DNA of 64,000 bases from Sphingorhabdus_B arenilitoris (lineage in GTDB: Bacteria; Pseudomonadota; Alphaproteobacteria; Sphingomonadales; Sphingomonadaceae): assembly GCF_042651485.1 (NCBI RefSeq), contig NZ_JBHSDH010000013.1:496001-560000 (forward strand). Reading direction: 5' to 3'. A model generated the notes under the pieces. That model did no database searches and was not told the DNA's origin. It saw only the letters and a list, made by a program, of their open reading frames with translations. The position numbers and the translations under genes were made by a program. Within the stretch, counting starts at the first letter, position 1, and each line of letters begins with the position of its first letter. Shown piece after piece: positions 40,210 through 49,658 of the stretch.

Positions 40210-41172
40210 TCAACGGTCTTTATGCGTTTGCAGTGAAGCCAGCAAGGTCCCCATTTGCAAAACAACGCTTTGCTTTTCCAAACTTACCCCAATGGCCCGC
40301 GCTGCAAGTATATTTGCATCTTCCCATGCTTGTAATGCAGACTCAACTGATTGTGCATTCATCTGCGCCGCTTGCTGAGCAATTAATTGCGGAGCGCGGC
40401 GCAAAAAAGCTTCGTATTTGGATTGCGCCGCTTTGGTGGTCAGTTTGGCGGCCATGGCGGCGCGGATCGCATTGCTGGGGTCGCCTGACTGAACAATTGC
40501 CAGCATATCTTTTTCTAGCGCGTCCATTTCAAGGCCAGCATATTCCATGGCCTGTCCCGGCGACCCCGCCCCGGCCCGCGCCAACATATGAAGGCTTTCT
40601 GTGTCCATATCAGGGAACGCCTGGCGCAGCACCGCCTCCATATCGCCATCGCTCAACGGTTCAAAACGCAAGCTTTGACAGCGCGAACGGATGGTCGGCA
40701 ATAAACGGGCGCTGGAATGGCTAATAAGGAAAAAATATGTGCCGGCAGGCGGCTCTTCCAATGATTTCAACAGCGCGTTTGCGGCATTGCGCTCCATATC
40801 ATCGGCGGCATCGATAATGACCGCGCGTTTGTCCGACAAACCGGGCCGCGTGACTAAACGGTTTTGGAGCGCCCGTATCTGATCAACACCGATGCTCCGC
40901 TTTTTTTCCGCCGCAGGATCAATATCCTCCCCTTCTTTCGGTGGGTCTTTGAGTGGACGTTCGACGGTGATAACGTCGGGATGAATGCCTCGTTCAATCT
41001 GGTCTTCATATTGCCCACCCGGATCGACCAGTATTTTGGCTGCATTGCGCGCAAAACCAGCTTTCCCGAGCCCTCTTGGTCCAGCCAATATCCAACCATG
41101 ATGCAACCGCCCGGATGAAAAGGCCGCTGTAAAAGCGCGCATATTATCATCATGACCAACAAAGTCGGTCAT
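40210..41172 (-). CDS. holB: DNA polymerase III subunit delta'
   Basis: 320 residues, AAA+ clamp-loader subunit. The modified Walker A is GPRGLGKAGFAR, the sensor-1 motif is in AVIIDAADDMERNAANALLK and the SRC motif in IRSRCQSL. The zinc-binding cysteines of other clamp-loader subunits are lacking, as in many alphaproteobacterial delta' proteins. Start overlaps the tmk stop (ATGA). Confidence 0.92.
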   Translation of the reverse strand: MTDFVGHDDNMRAFTAAFSSGRLHHGWILAGPRGLGKAGFARNAAKILVDPGGQYEDQIERGIHPDVITVERPLKDPPKEGEDIDPAAEKKRSIGVDQIRALQNRLVTRPGLSDKRAVIIDAADDMERNAANALLKSLEEPPAGTYFFLISHSSARLLPTIRSRCQSLRFEPLSDGDMEAVLRQAFPDMDTESLHMLARAGAGSPGQAMEYAGLEMDALEKDMLAIVQSGDPSNAIRAAMAAKLTTKAAQSKYEAFLRRAPQLIAQQAAQMNAQSVESALQAWEDANILAARAIGVSLEKQSVVLQMGTLLASLQTHKDR

Positions 41173-41798
41173 ATCAGCAGATCCGATATCGCGGATACTA
41201 ACCGTTTGGTGACGGTGTCGGGGTCGCCGCCTGCGTCCACCAGATAAATTCTATCAGGCTCTTCTTGCGCAAAGCGGACAAATGCTTGATGGACCATGGC
41301 GTGAAAGGCTGCGTCCCTGCCCCCGATCCTGTCAGGTGTATCGCCATCGCGCTGCGCCGCGCGGCGACTTGCTTCGGCCTCGTCCAATTGCAAAATCAAC
41401 GTCCGATCAGGCAGGAACCCGCCACTGCCGATCGCGTGCAATTGCATGATCTCGCTATCCAATAGCCCTGATCCATCGCCTTGATAGGCACGGCTGCTTT
41501 CCAAAAACCGGTCGGATATCACCCATTTCCCGCTGTCTATCGCGGGTTTTATCAGCCGTTCGACATGGTCACTGCGTGCTGCGGCAAAAAGCAGTGCCTC
41601 TGCCCTTACCTGCCACCTGCCCGCGCTGCCACTCAAAAGCAGGCTACGAATAGCTTCAGCGCCTTCTGTGCCTCCGGGTTCGCGGGTGATGATCACATCA
41701 TGTCCATGCCCCCGAATTGCCTTTGCCAGCGCCGAAATTTGCGTTGATTTCCCAACGCCCTCTCCGCCTTCAACTGATAGAAAGCGCCCTTTTGTCAT
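41169..41798 (-). CDS. tmk: Thymidylate kinase
   Basis: 209 residues. P-loop VEGGEGVGKSTQ, DR-type LID region and the TREPGGTEGAEAIR motif; phosphorylates dTMP to dTDP. ATG 41798 overlaps the carboxypeptidase stop (TGATG); the longer in-frame extension into that gene is not used. Confidence 0.95.
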   Translation of the reverse strand: MTKGRFLSVEGGEGVGKSTQISALAKAIRGHGHDVIITREPGGTEGAEAIRSLLLSGSAGRWQVRAEALLFAAARSDHVERLIKPAIDSGKWVISDRFLESSRAYQGDGSGLLDSEIMQLHAIGSGGFLPDRTLILQLDEAEASRRAAQRDGDTPDRIGGRDAAFHAMVHQAFVRFAQEEPDRIYLVDAGGDPDTVTKRLVSAISDLLI

Positions 41799-42940
41799 CA
41801 GGCCGAAAATAGCGACTTTAAGCCGTTCCAAACCCGTCCAAAAAACCCAGCTTCGGCGACTGCTTCTCCAGCATAAAGCGGCGATACCTGTTCACTGCCA
41901 TCGTTTAATTTAACGACCAAGCTCGCGACCTGATCGCCCATTGCAATCGGTGCTTTGACGGGGCCTTTATAGCGGATCAATAGCTTATAACCCGATGCCT
42001 TATCGGCGGGCATGGTCACGGCCATGTTGCGCGGAGCAGTTAGTTTCAGGCTGGTCTCACTTCCCAATTGCACCGGAATATCGGCAATCGCATCGCCCTT
42101 TTTGAAAACCGGCTTCGATGTCCAGGCGCTAAACCCCCAATTCATGAAATTGGTGGACTCGGTTATGCGGCCATTATAGCTATCCAATCCTGCCACCACG
42201 AGGATTAAGCGCCGTCCATTTTGAACAGCGGTGCCCGTGAAACAATATCCTGCTTCCTCCGTATGGCCCGTTTTCAAACCATCGGCCCCCGCAATTTTAC
42301 CAAGTAATGGATTGCGATCAGGCTGTGTTATCCCGCCCCAGGTAAACTCCTTCTTGCCATAAAATTTGGCATAAAGATCAGGGAAATCCTCAATCGTACG
42401 GCGGGCCAATATTGCCAGATCTTGCGCAGTCACCATGGTGCGACCTTCATCCGGCCAGCCATTTGCGGTGCCAAAGCGGCTGTTTTTAAGGCCGATCCGC
42501 TTGGCCGTTTTATTCATCTCCGCGACAAACGCTTCTTCGGAACCCGAAATGCCAACGGCCAGAGCAACCGATGCGTCATTGCCGGACAATGTCACCATCC
42601 CGTGCATCAAATTCTCAACCGACACCTGCTCTCCCGACGCAAGGAACATGGTTGAACCCTGATTATTCCATTTTTGCCATATTTCGGGTGTGACCGTAAT
42701 TTTCTTATTCAGCGGTAAAGAACCGTTTTTGATTTTGTCCATCACCACATAAGCGGACATCATCTTTGCCATGGACGCAGGGGGGATTTGCCGGTCGGAA
42801 TCCTTGTCGAACAATATCGCACCTGATGACAGGTCGATCATATAGGCAATTGGCGCTGCGCTATCATAAGTCGGATTTGCCTTGGCCGCGCCACAAAGCA
42901 TGAGCGGCGCGGCTAAGATGATTGCGAAATTTCTATTCAT
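41798..42940 (-). CDS. D-alanyl-D-alanine carboxypeptidase (PBP5/6 type)
   Basis: 380 residues. Signal peptide about 1-21 (LMLCGAAKANP). Penicillin-binding triad: SxxK in PASMAKMMSAYV, SxN in LSGNDAS and KTG in GLKTGHTEEAG. The C-terminal domain ends with an amphipathic membrane-anchoring helix (FFGRVWNGLKSLFS). It trims the terminal D-Ala of peptidoglycan stems. Grouped with rlpA and mltB upstream, it forms a cell-wall remodelling set. Confidence 0.94.
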   Translation of the reverse strand: MNRNFAIILAAPLMLCGAAKANPTYDSAAPIAYMIDLSSGAILFDKDSDRQIPPASMAKMMSAYVVMDKIKNGSLPLNKKITVTPEIWQKWNNQGSTMFLASGEQVSVENLMHGMVTLSGNDASVALAVGISGSEEAFVAEMNKTAKRIGLKNSRFGTANGWPDEGRTMVTAQDLAILARRTIEDFPDLYAKFYGKKEFTWGGITQPDRNPLLGKIAGADGLKTGHTEEAGYCFTGTAVQNGRRLILVVAGLDSYNGRITESTNFMNWGFSAWTSKPVFKKGDAIADIPVQLGSETSLKLTAPRNMAVTMPADKASGYKLLIRYKGPVKAPIAMGDQVASLVVKLNDGSEQVSPLYAGEAVAEAGFFGRVWNGLKSLFSA

Positions 42941-43003
42941 TTTTGACCTTACTTCCTGACCGACCGTGCAATTCCGGCAGTCAATCGTTTGTCAAAAAAC
43001 GAG

Positions 43004-44053
43004 TCACTCGCGGAATATCTTTGCGTCGGAATAGCCGCGTTTCCGAGCTGTTGCCAGCCCGTTTTCCGCCTCTGTCTCGCTTGCGTAAGGGCCATAGCGG
43101 ACACGGAAAAGATTGCCATCGGCGCTTGCCATCACAGTAGCGCCCAGTTTGCGGGCCAGAGCGTCGGCACGCGGCCGCGATGAAAAAGACGCGACCTGGA
43201 CAACATAGCTACCTGAAGACCCAGCTCCTGAAGAACCAGTTACTGACGGGCTCACCGATTGGGGCGTTCCTGCGCCTTCACGCACGAAGCGGCCATCGGC
43301 GCTGCGAACGGGTGCTGCTTGACGAGTGGGCGCTGCGCTGGGGCGGCTCCCTTCCCGAATGAACCGGCCATCGCGCGCGGCAGGCGCTGTGTTGCTTGTG
43401 CTAGCTATGACTGGCACTGCCCGGCTTGCTTGGCTTACCGGAGCAGGCTTTGGCAATTTTGCGAGATTGCCCCGCAATACTTTCAACAGCGATTCTGGTG
43501 TAGCGATCCTAGCTGGCGCTGATAACCCTCCGCGCAATGCCGCTCTTTCCTGTTCGGGCGGATTGACTTTGCGGACACGAACGCCGGCCACGCCCTGTTC
43601 CAATATGCCGAGTTCCCGGGCTGCACCTTCGGAAAGGTCAATCAAACGGTCATTTGCAAACGGACCCCGATCATTCACCCGGACCAATATCGTTTTGCCA
43701 GTATCAAGCGCGGTCACTTCAACATAACTCGCCAGCGGAAGCGTTTTATGCGCTGCTGTTATGCCGGCAGGGTTAAATGGCTCTCCATTGGCGGTTGGAC
43801 GACCGGCGAGTTCCCGGCCATAATAGCTCGCATAGCCAACGTCATCATAGGATGCGACATCCTCCGGTGTGTAACTTTTGCCGTCTATTTGATAAGGCTC
43901 GCCCAGCTTTTGCGGATAATCCGATACAGTCCCCTGCTGAGCCGACGCGGATTGAGGCGGGGTAGCGACATCAGTTAAGCCGCCCCTGCCTCCGCACGAC
44001 GATAATGCGGCCGCAGCAGCGGACAGAATGATAACTTTACTGGCGTATTTCAT
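43004..44053 (-). CDS. rlpA: RlpA-type septal lytic transglycosylase lipoprotein with SPOR domain
   Basis: 349 residues. Lipobox ALSSC near residue 20, double-psi beta-barrel with catalytic-site motifs GYASYYGRELAGRPTANGE and VNDRGPFANDRLIDLS, a proline/alanine-rich linker with twin GRF(I/V)REG segments (RDGRFIREGS, ADGRFVREGA), and a C-terminal SPOR domain (YVVQVASFSSRPRADALARK) that binds denuded glycan at the septum. Its first 17 bases overlap the end of mltB. Confidence 0.94.
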   Translation of the reverse strand: MKYASKVIILSAAAAALSSCGGRGGLTDVATPPQSASAQQGTVSDYPQKLGEPYQIDGKSYTPEDVASYDDVGYASYYGRELAGRPTANGEPFNPAGITAAHKTLPLASYVEVTALDTGKTILVRVNDRGPFANDRLIDLSEGAARELGILEQGVAGVRVRKVNPPEQERAALRGGLSAPARIATPESLLKVLRGNLAKLPKPAPVSQASRAVPVIASTSNTAPAARDGRFIREGSRPSAAPTRQAAPVRSADGRFVREGAGTPQSVSPSVTGSSGAGSSGSYVVQVASFSSRPRADALARKLGATVMASADGNLFRVRYGPYASETEAENGLATARKRGYSDAKIFRE

Positions 44054-45080
44054 CGGCTAACAACCCCACGGACAATGCGTAAAAATTGGAACAGTTATAA
44101 TCCAATATCACACGATAGTTGCTACCGAGTAAATATGCCGTTTTTCCAACGCCATCGGGTTCAATCAATGCGGCGAGCATATCGTCGCTGGGCCAATAGC
44201 CTTGTTGCGGGACAATGCCCAAGCGTTTCCATTCAGCCACCGTTTTATATTGGCTATGCCGCGCAAAAACTCGCTCACAACGTGGCGAAGTGATTTTGGA
44301 GGCAATAGCCTGACGGTTCAAATTGCCAGGCACATCGACGGCAAAACCCCACACTTGATCCCTGCGCCAACCGGAATTAACAAAATAATTGGCAATGGAT
44401 GTCATCGCGTCAACTTCACTATTCCATATATCGGCATAGCCATCACCATCGCCATCCTTGGCCAAGCGTAAGTAAACAGAGGGCAGAAACTGCGGCTTTC
44501 CTAATGCGCCAGCCCAGCTGCCCGTGATGGCATATTGCGGAACGCCCCGATCAATCATTTTCAACACTGCGATCAGCTCCGCCTCAAACAGGTCGCGTCG
44601 GCGCCCTTCATAGGCCAGCGAGGCCAAGGCTTCCGGAGCATTAAAGTTACCAGTATAGGCGCCGTAATTGGTTTCATGGCCATAAATGGCAATCATGATT
44701 TCTTCGGGCACACCGGTTTCCCGCTCAATCCGCTCCAGCATCGGACGTAGCGCTTTATACTTATCTTGGCCGCGCCTTATTCTGTCGGGGTTAACATGGG
44801 TGCGCTTGTAAGGTGCAAAGTCGGGGATGGGTTTATTGGGCTGCGTTTCGGGCTGTGACCGGTCCAACCGAACAACCCGGTCGTTGTAATTGATTGACGA
44901 CAGCGCCCGGTTCAACGTCGCCTGACTGACACCTTCGGCCAATGCTTTGGTTCGCACGCTATCAAGATATTGTTGAAAGCCGCTGCTCTGGCTCTGCGCA
45001 ACACTGGCCTGTGTCATGACCGCTGCCCCGGCCAGTAAGGCCAAGCCAAATTTGATGGAGCCGATGCGCGATAGAGCCAT
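44037..45080 (-). CDS. Lytic murein transglycosylase (MltB family)
   Basis: 347 residues. Signal peptide about 1-28 (MTQASVAQSQ). The catalytic Glu is in MIAIYGHETNYG, with the family blocks EALASLAYEGRRRDLFEAEL, GSWAGALGKPQFLPS and DGDGDGYADIWNS. Cleaves the glycan backbone to 1,6-anhydro ends. ATG 45080 starts the signal peptide; the in-frame extension to 45119 is not supported. First gene of the wall-remodelling/housekeeping run. Confidence 0.92.
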   Translation of the reverse strand: MALSRIGSIKFGLALLAGAAVMTQASVAQSQSSGFQQYLDSVRTKALAEGVSQATLNRALSSINYNDRVVRLDRSQPETQPNKPIPDFAPYKRTHVNPDRIRRGQDKYKALRPMLERIERETGVPEEIMIAIYGHETNYGAYTGNFNAPEALASLAYEGRRRDLFEAELIAVLKMIDRGVPQYAITGSWAGALGKPQFLPSVYLRLAKDGDGDGYADIWNSEVDAMTSIANYFVNSGWRRDQVWGFAVDVPGNLNRQAIASKITSPRCERVFARHSQYKTVAEWKRLGIVPQQGYWPSDDMLAALIEPDGVGKTAYLLGSNYRVILDYNCSNFYALSVGLLADEIRQ

Positions 45081-45192
45081 GTCATTCCCCTGATGATAGT
45101 TAATGCTGTAGTGGCACATCGCGATTCCGATGGGAATCCCTATTAATCCGATATCTGGGCCGTTTTATCTCATGCCTGCCGCCAAACAGGCC

Positions 45193-45221
45193 TTGAAATC
45201 ACAATCGGCACAGGATAAGCG
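45193..45221 (+). promoter_or_regulatory. Possible promoter of tRNA-Ser
   Basis: TTGAAA and TAAGCG separated by 17 bases, about 40 bases before the tRNA. The -35 is good, the -10 weak. Confidence 0.3.
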
Positions 45222-45259
45222 CTGCAACTTCGATGACATGATCACCGAAAAAATAGCGC

Positions 45260-45349
45260 GGACAGGTGGCCGAGTGGTTTAAGGCACCGGTCTTGAAAAC
45301 CGGCGAGGGTGCAAGCTCTCCGTGGGTTCGAATCCCACCCTGTCCGCCA
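45260..45349 (+). tRNA. tRNA-Ser (anticodon TGA)
   Basis: 90 bases including an encoded CCA. Acceptor stem GGACAGG/CCTGTCC, anticodon stem-loop CCGGT-CTTGAAA-ACCGG giving anticodon TGA, a long class II variable arm (CGAGGGTGCAAGCTCTCCG) and the T-loop GGTTCGAATCC. All arms pair cleanly. Confidence 0.95.
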
Positions 45350-45532
45350 ATTTTAATATTCCATGAAACGGCAAGTTACCTTTGCTGGGAAATTCTAGTC
45401 CCACGGGCCATGGGATCGAAGACGCCCAATCCTGCAACGACGAAGCTGTTTCCGAGTTCAAATTCGGATCGCGCAAATTACGTTTCTGCCCATACCCGCT
45501 TCGAATGCGGATGCGCCCTATAAACCTTTGCT

Positions 45533-45874
45533 TTATGGTTCCGGGATCAGCTTGATGGATTTATCGGCATTTTCCGCGTAAGCTGACGTAATGCTGCCGG
45601 ACACTGCATCTGCCTCTTCTGTCGCATATTCGGTTGCTTCGGCTTGGCTTGAACCATAACGCTTTTCCTCGGCAATCATGATGTCGATATAGGCTTTACG
45701 TTCGTCAGTGCAGTTTTCTTCCGCAGCCTTGCGGAAACCGCTCGCCGATGTTTTTGCATCGACATTTTTATTATGCAGTTCGACCAAGCAATTATTATAG
45801 GCCTTACGCGCATCATCAAGCGGATTGCCCGCAGCGGCCATGCTCAGGAAAATTGCGACTCCATAGCTTATCAT
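45533..45874 (-). CDS. Small secreted protein, unknown
   Basis: 113 residues. A short hydrophobic N-terminus (ISYGVAIFLSMAAAGNP) looks like a signal peptide. The rest is helical and acidic with two cysteines (NNCLVEL, ENCTDERKAY) about 30 residues apart. An AGGGGAT site supports ATG 45874. Not assigned to a family. Confidence 0.65.
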   Translation of the reverse strand: MISYGVAIFLSMAAAGNPLDDARKAYNNCLVELHNKNVDAKTSASGFRKAAEENCTDERKAYIDIMIAEEKRYGSSQAEATEYATEEADAVSGSITSAYAENADKSIKLIPEP

Positions 45875-45979
45875 GTTATGATCCCCTAAAAACGATTGCT
45901 AGGTTTATAGCATAAATTGAACATCTGCTGCAATTATTTCAACATGAGAAATTGTTGCAAATGTTGCAAATGTTGCAGG

Positions 45980-46711
45980 TCATGTGCCTATTTTATGCTG
46001 CGCCAAAAACTCATAATCCGCCCAACATTGATCAGCCACAGCCTGTTGATCGGCCGATAGCGGGGATATTGCCGTGGGTTGGCCAAAGCCGGTACTATTT
46101 TCAACGGCGGCATACCAATGGCTTGCCCAAATGCCGTCAGACGGATGCCGCCCCATTGGCCAATGCAGCATGGCGTCGTCCCATGTTATGCCAATCGCCG
46201 CGCAGAGCTGCGACAAAATCGCCGCGGGGTCCGCCAAAATATCATTACTGTCGACGACGGGCGGCGCATGGCCGAGCCTGTCTGCCTCCTGCTTAAAATA
46301 GAGCGTTTGCCGCGCCAATCCCAGATGGTCGGGTGTCACCGCAATGCCCTTTACGGCGTAGCTGGCGACCACAAGCCGGGGGTCGCGGATTAAGAAACAA
46401 TGGATGTGCTCTGGAAAATCGGAGATGTCGATATCGCCGATCATATGATGCGGCATATGTTTCTGATACCAAACTGTTTTGTTGCCCGGAACCGAGCCGC
46501 GCATCGCCGTCTTCACGCTATTCCAGTCACAATCCATCGACGCCATGACCTCATCGGCCATTGGTTGCCGCTCACCAGATTGCCGCAGGTAACAGCCGTA
46601 AAATGGCTCGTCAGTGACAGCGCAATCTGCGCGTGAGGAGAAGCTGCGCATCATCGCGGTGGAGATATTACGCGGGCCAGACCACATTGCGATACGGACA
46701 GGCGCGCTCAT
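45980..46711 (-). CDS. Sulfotransferase-like protein
   Basis: 243 residues. The opening IAMWSGPRNISTAMMRSFSS matches the PAPS-binding 5'-PSB loop of sulfotransferase-fold proteins, and FLIRDPRLVVASY is the 3'-PB motif. Such proteins are sometimes mislabelled aminotransferases because, as here, they overlap an aminotransferase gene (ATGA at 46708-46711). The substrate is unknown. Confidence 0.75.
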   Translation of the reverse strand: MSAPVRIAMWSGPRNISTAMMRSFSSRADCAVTDEPFYGCYLRQSGERQPMADEVMASMDCDWNSVKTAMRGSVPGNKTVWYQKHMPHHMIGDIDISDFPEHIHCFLIRDPRLVVASYAVKGIAVTPDHLGLARQTLYFKQEADRLGHAPPVVDSNDILADPAAILSQLCAAIGITWDDAMLHWPMGRHPSDGIWASHWYAAVENSTGFGQPTAISPLSADQQAVADQCWADYEFLAQHKIGT

Positions 46712-47616
46712 GCAGAAATGTCCCGCTCAATCAGGCGTTTATACAGACCCTGCAAGCGTTCGACCATTGGCCCACGGCCATCGCTGATCACGCGGCCGTC
46801 GATAGTGTGAACGGGGCAGACCCCCGCCATCGTTCCTGTCACAAAGGCTTCCTCTGCGCTATAAACCTCGGTTAGCGAAAAATTCTTTTCAAACACCGGT
46901 ATGCCCTCCTCCCGGCAGATGCGGATGACATTGCCCCGGGTAATCCCGCCCAAGCAATAATCGCCAGTTGAAGTCCACACCTCGCCTTTGCGCACGATAA
47001 AGAAATGCGTCGAATTGCAAGTTGCAACAAAGCCATGCGGATCGAGCATCAAGCCTTCATTGGCGCCCGCCTCTGCTGCCTGAATACAAGCAGTTATGCA
47101 ATTAAGCTTAGAATGGCTGTTCAGTTTGGGATCTTGCACCGCCGGATCGCCGCGCCGCACATGGACGGTGAAGAGCGAAATGCCCTGCTCTATCACCTCA
47201 TTATGAGGCTCCTTTACCTCAGCGATGATCACGATTGTTGCGGGCGTCACCACGGTGCGCGGGTCCTGATACGGGGTTGAGCGCACGCCTCTGGTTACCA
47301 TAAGCCTGATATGGCATTCCTCCATTTTATTGGCCGCAATGGTTTGCTCAAGCCGCTCGATCAGCTCTTCCCGGCCAACCCCGATATCCATTGCGATGGC
47401 CTTCGCGCCTTCCCAAAGCCGGTCGAGATGCTCCTTAAGGAACACCATCTTTCCCTTATAGGCGCGGATGCCCTCCCACACGCCGTCGCCCAGCATAAAA
47501 CCGCTGTCGAACACCGACACAACCGCCTCGGCGCGCGGCGTGAGCACGCCGTTGACGTTGATAAGGATATGTTCATTGCGCGGATCGGGCGTGAAGTCCT
47601 GTGTTCCCTTTGCCAA
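46708..47616 (-). CDS. Class IV (branched-chain/D-amino-acid) aminotransferase
   Basis: 302 residues, PLP fold-type IV. Blocks: SVFDSGFMLGDGVWEGIRAYKG, the PLP lysine in LNSHSKLNCI, and EVYSAEEAFVTGTMAGVCPV. Likely branched-chain or D-amino-acid transaminase. The start is TTG 47616, fixed by a perfect AGGAGG six bases upstream. It overlaps the end of the PAP2 gene by 44 bases and the sulfotransferase start by four. Confidence 0.88.
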   Translation of the reverse strand: MAKGTQDFTPDPRNEHILINVNGVLTPRAEAVVSVFDSGFMLGDGVWEGIRAYKGKMVFLKEHLDRLWEGAKAIAMDIGVGREELIERLEQTIAANKMEECHIRLMVTRGVRSTPYQDPRTVVTPATIVIIAEVKEPHNEVIEQGISLFTVHVRRGDPAVQDPKLNSHSKLNCITACIQAAEAGANEGLMLDPHGFVATCNSTHFFIVRKGEVWTSTGDYCLGGITRGNVIRICREEGIPVFEKNFSLTEVYSAEEAFVTGTMAGVCPVHTIDGRVISDGRGPMVERLQGLYKRLIERDISA

Positions 47617-48244
47617 ATTTGGCCTCCTTTTTCGTCTGTATTATTGCATAAGCGCCTACGGCAAAGCCAGCGCCCAACATCCACCCGCCAAGCACATCAC
47701 TCGGCCAATGCACGCCCAGCATGACACGCGACAGGCCAGTCAGCAGGATCAGCGCGGCGGCCGCAGCTTGCCAGCCGGGATGAACTTTACCGGGCATTAA
47801 AAGGATGAAAAGCAGATAGACCGTCGCCGCGCTTGCCGAATGGCCGCTGGTATATGCAAAGCTGGTAATGGGGTCGAGATGCGGCACCAGTTCTGGCCTT
47901 GGCCGCGCAAAATAAAGCTTTGCCGCGTCAGAAGCGATGCTGGAGAAAAGCGAGGTCAGCCCCATCGCCAGCCCAGCCCCTGCCCCCCAATAGCGCCACA
48001 GGGCCAAAGCCAGCAACGCGACCATCAGATAGCGCTGCGTGCCGCCGCCAATCCAACTCACGGCTTGCGTCGCGGCAATCAGCCAATCGGGAGAAATCCC
48101 GGCACGCAAGTTAAGCGCCTGCGACAGCGCCAGATCAACCCCGGCAATCCAGCCCGCATCAACCGCAAAGCCTAGCACCGCCGTTAGCGCCAATAAGATG
48201 GCCGCTAACCCCAAAAGAGGCAAGGCGCGCGCCACCTTGCTCAC
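47573..48244 (-). CDS. PAP2-family membrane phosphatase
   Basis: 223 residues, about six TM helices. PAP2 motifs KLYFARPRPELVP, SGHSASA and SRVMLGVHWPSDVLGG are complete. Probably dephosphorylates a lipid phosphate in the inner membrane. It starts with GTG overlapping the lpd stop. Confidence 0.9.
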   Translation of the reverse strand: MSKVARALPLLGLAAILLALTAVLGFAVDAGWIAGVDLALSQALNLRAGISPDWLIAATQAVSWIGGGTQRYLMVALLALALWRYWGAGAGLAMGLTSLFSSIASDAAKLYFARPRPELVPHLDPITSFAYTSGHSASAATVYLLFILLMPGKVHPGWQAAAAALILLTGLSRVMLGVHWPSDVLGGWMLGAGFAVGAYAIIQTKKEAKFGKGNTGLHARSAQ

Positions 48245-49653
48245 ATATGCAGCATTTTGCCATAAGCGCCGAGCACGCTTTCGTGCATCATCTCGCTCAA
48301 GGTCGGGTGCGGGAAGACGGTTTGCATGAAGTCTTGCTCGACCAGTTCGGCTTGCTTGCCAATGGTATAGCCTTGGATCAGCTCGGTCACCTCTGCGCCG
48401 ACCATATGCGCGCCGAGCAGCTCGCCGGTCTTGGCGTCGAACACGGTTTTGATAAACCCATCCGCTTCCCCCAGCGCAATTGCCTTGCCATTGCCGATGA
48501 AGGGGAAGTTCCCCACCTTGACGCTATAACCCGCTTCCTTCGCCTTGGCTTCCGTGAGGCCAACGCTCGCGACTTGAGGATGACAGTAAGTGCATCCCGG
48601 GATATTGCGCACATCCATCGCATGCGGGTGGACATCCTTGTTGCCCATTGCTTGCGCAATTGCTTCGGCGGCAATCACGCCTTCGTGGCTCGCCTTATGC
48701 GCAAGCCATGGCGGCGCGGTAATGTCGCCAATTGCCCAAATGCCGGGCACGTTCGTGCGGCACATCGGGTCGGTTTTAATATGGCCGCGCTCGGTTTCGA
48801 TTTTGAGCGCCTCCAGCCCGATATTCTCGCTGTTCGGCACAATGCCGATGGCAACGATGCAGTGGCTGAACGCATGGGATGCGCTTTTGCCGTCCTTGGT
48901 CTTGATGGTTGCAGAAACCCCGGTTGCGCTCGCTTTCAACGCATCAACGCCCGCGCCGGTTAGGATTTTCATACCCTGCTTGGTAAGCGATTTTTCAAGG
49001 AAAGTGGACACATCGGCGTCTTCGACGGGCACAATGCGGTCCATCATTTCCACAACGGTCACATCCGCGCCCATGTCATTATAGAAGCTGGCAAATTCAA
49101 TACCAATCGCCCCAGAACCAATAACCAGCAGCTTGGTGGGCATTTCGGCGGGCACCATCGCATGGCGGTATGTCCAGATGCGCTTGCCATCCGCAGGGGC
49201 AAAGGGCAGGTCGCGGGCGCGCGCGCCGGTGGCGATGATGATATGCTTGGCCTCAAGCTTTTCTTCGCCCTTTTCGCCTTTGACGATCAGCTTACCCGGC
49301 GCGGTGATGCTGCCATCGCCCATATGGACGGTGATTTTATTCTTCTTCATCAAATGGCCGATGCCCTGATTAAGCTGCTTCGCCACGCCGCGAGAGCGCT
49401 TTACCACCGCGTCCAAATCCGCCTCAATAGTGCCTGCGACCTTCAAACCATAGGCCGACGCATGGTCCATATAATGCTTGATCTCTGCCGAACGGAGCAA
49501 CGCCTTGGTGGGAATACAGCCCCAATTGAGGCAGATACCGCCCAGATTTTCGCGTTCCACGATGGCCACCTTCAAACCAAGCTGCGCAGCTCGGATAGCG
49601 GCAACATAGCCACCGGGTCCGGAACCGAGAACAATTAGATCATAGTTAGACAT
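48241..49653 (-). CDS. lpdA: Dihydrolipoyl dehydrogenase (E3)
   Basis: 470 residues. FAD site VLGSGPGGYVAAIRAAQLGL, redox-active pair in GGICLNWGCIPTKALL, NAD site VIGSGAIGIEFASFY, and the C-terminal HPTLSEMMHES catalytic His-Glu motif. Re-oxidises the lipoyl group of pyruvate dehydrogenase. It lies downstream of the E2 gene, from which it is separated by a repeat-flanked DUF559 gene. Confidence 0.96.
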   Translation of the reverse strand: MSNYDLIVLGSGPGGYVAAIRAAQLGLKVAIVERENLGGICLNWGCIPTKALLRSAEIKHYMDHASAYGLKVAGTIEADLDAVVKRSRGVAKQLNQGIGHLMKKNKITVHMGDGSITAPGKLIVKGEKGEEKLEAKHIIIATGARARDLPFAPADGKRIWTYRHAMVPAEMPTKLLVIGSGAIGIEFASFYNDMGADVTVVEMMDRIVPVEDADVSTFLEKSLTKQGMKILTGAGVDALKASATGVSATIKTKDGKSASHAFSHCIVAIGIVPNSENIGLEALKIETERGHIKTDPMCRTNVPGIWAIGDITAPPWLAHKASHEGVIAAEAIAQAMGNKDVHPHAMDVRNIPGCTYCHPQVASVGLTEAKAKEAGYSVKVGNFPFIGNGKAIALGEADGFIKTVFDAKTGELLGAHMVGAEVTELIQGYTIGKQAELVEQDFMQTVFPHPTLSEMMHESVLGAYGKMLHM

Positions 49654-49658
49654 GCACG

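Noticed and set aside
45955..45980. Short tandem units of AAATGTTGC as a possible CRISPR or operator array
   Set aside because: There are only about three 9-base units and no spacers. No CRISPR array is present in the window.
45980..46711. Annotation as a branched-chain aminotransferase
   Set aside because: The sequence shows sulfotransferase PAPS-binding motifs and no PLP lysine region; the aminotransferase is the neighbouring gene.
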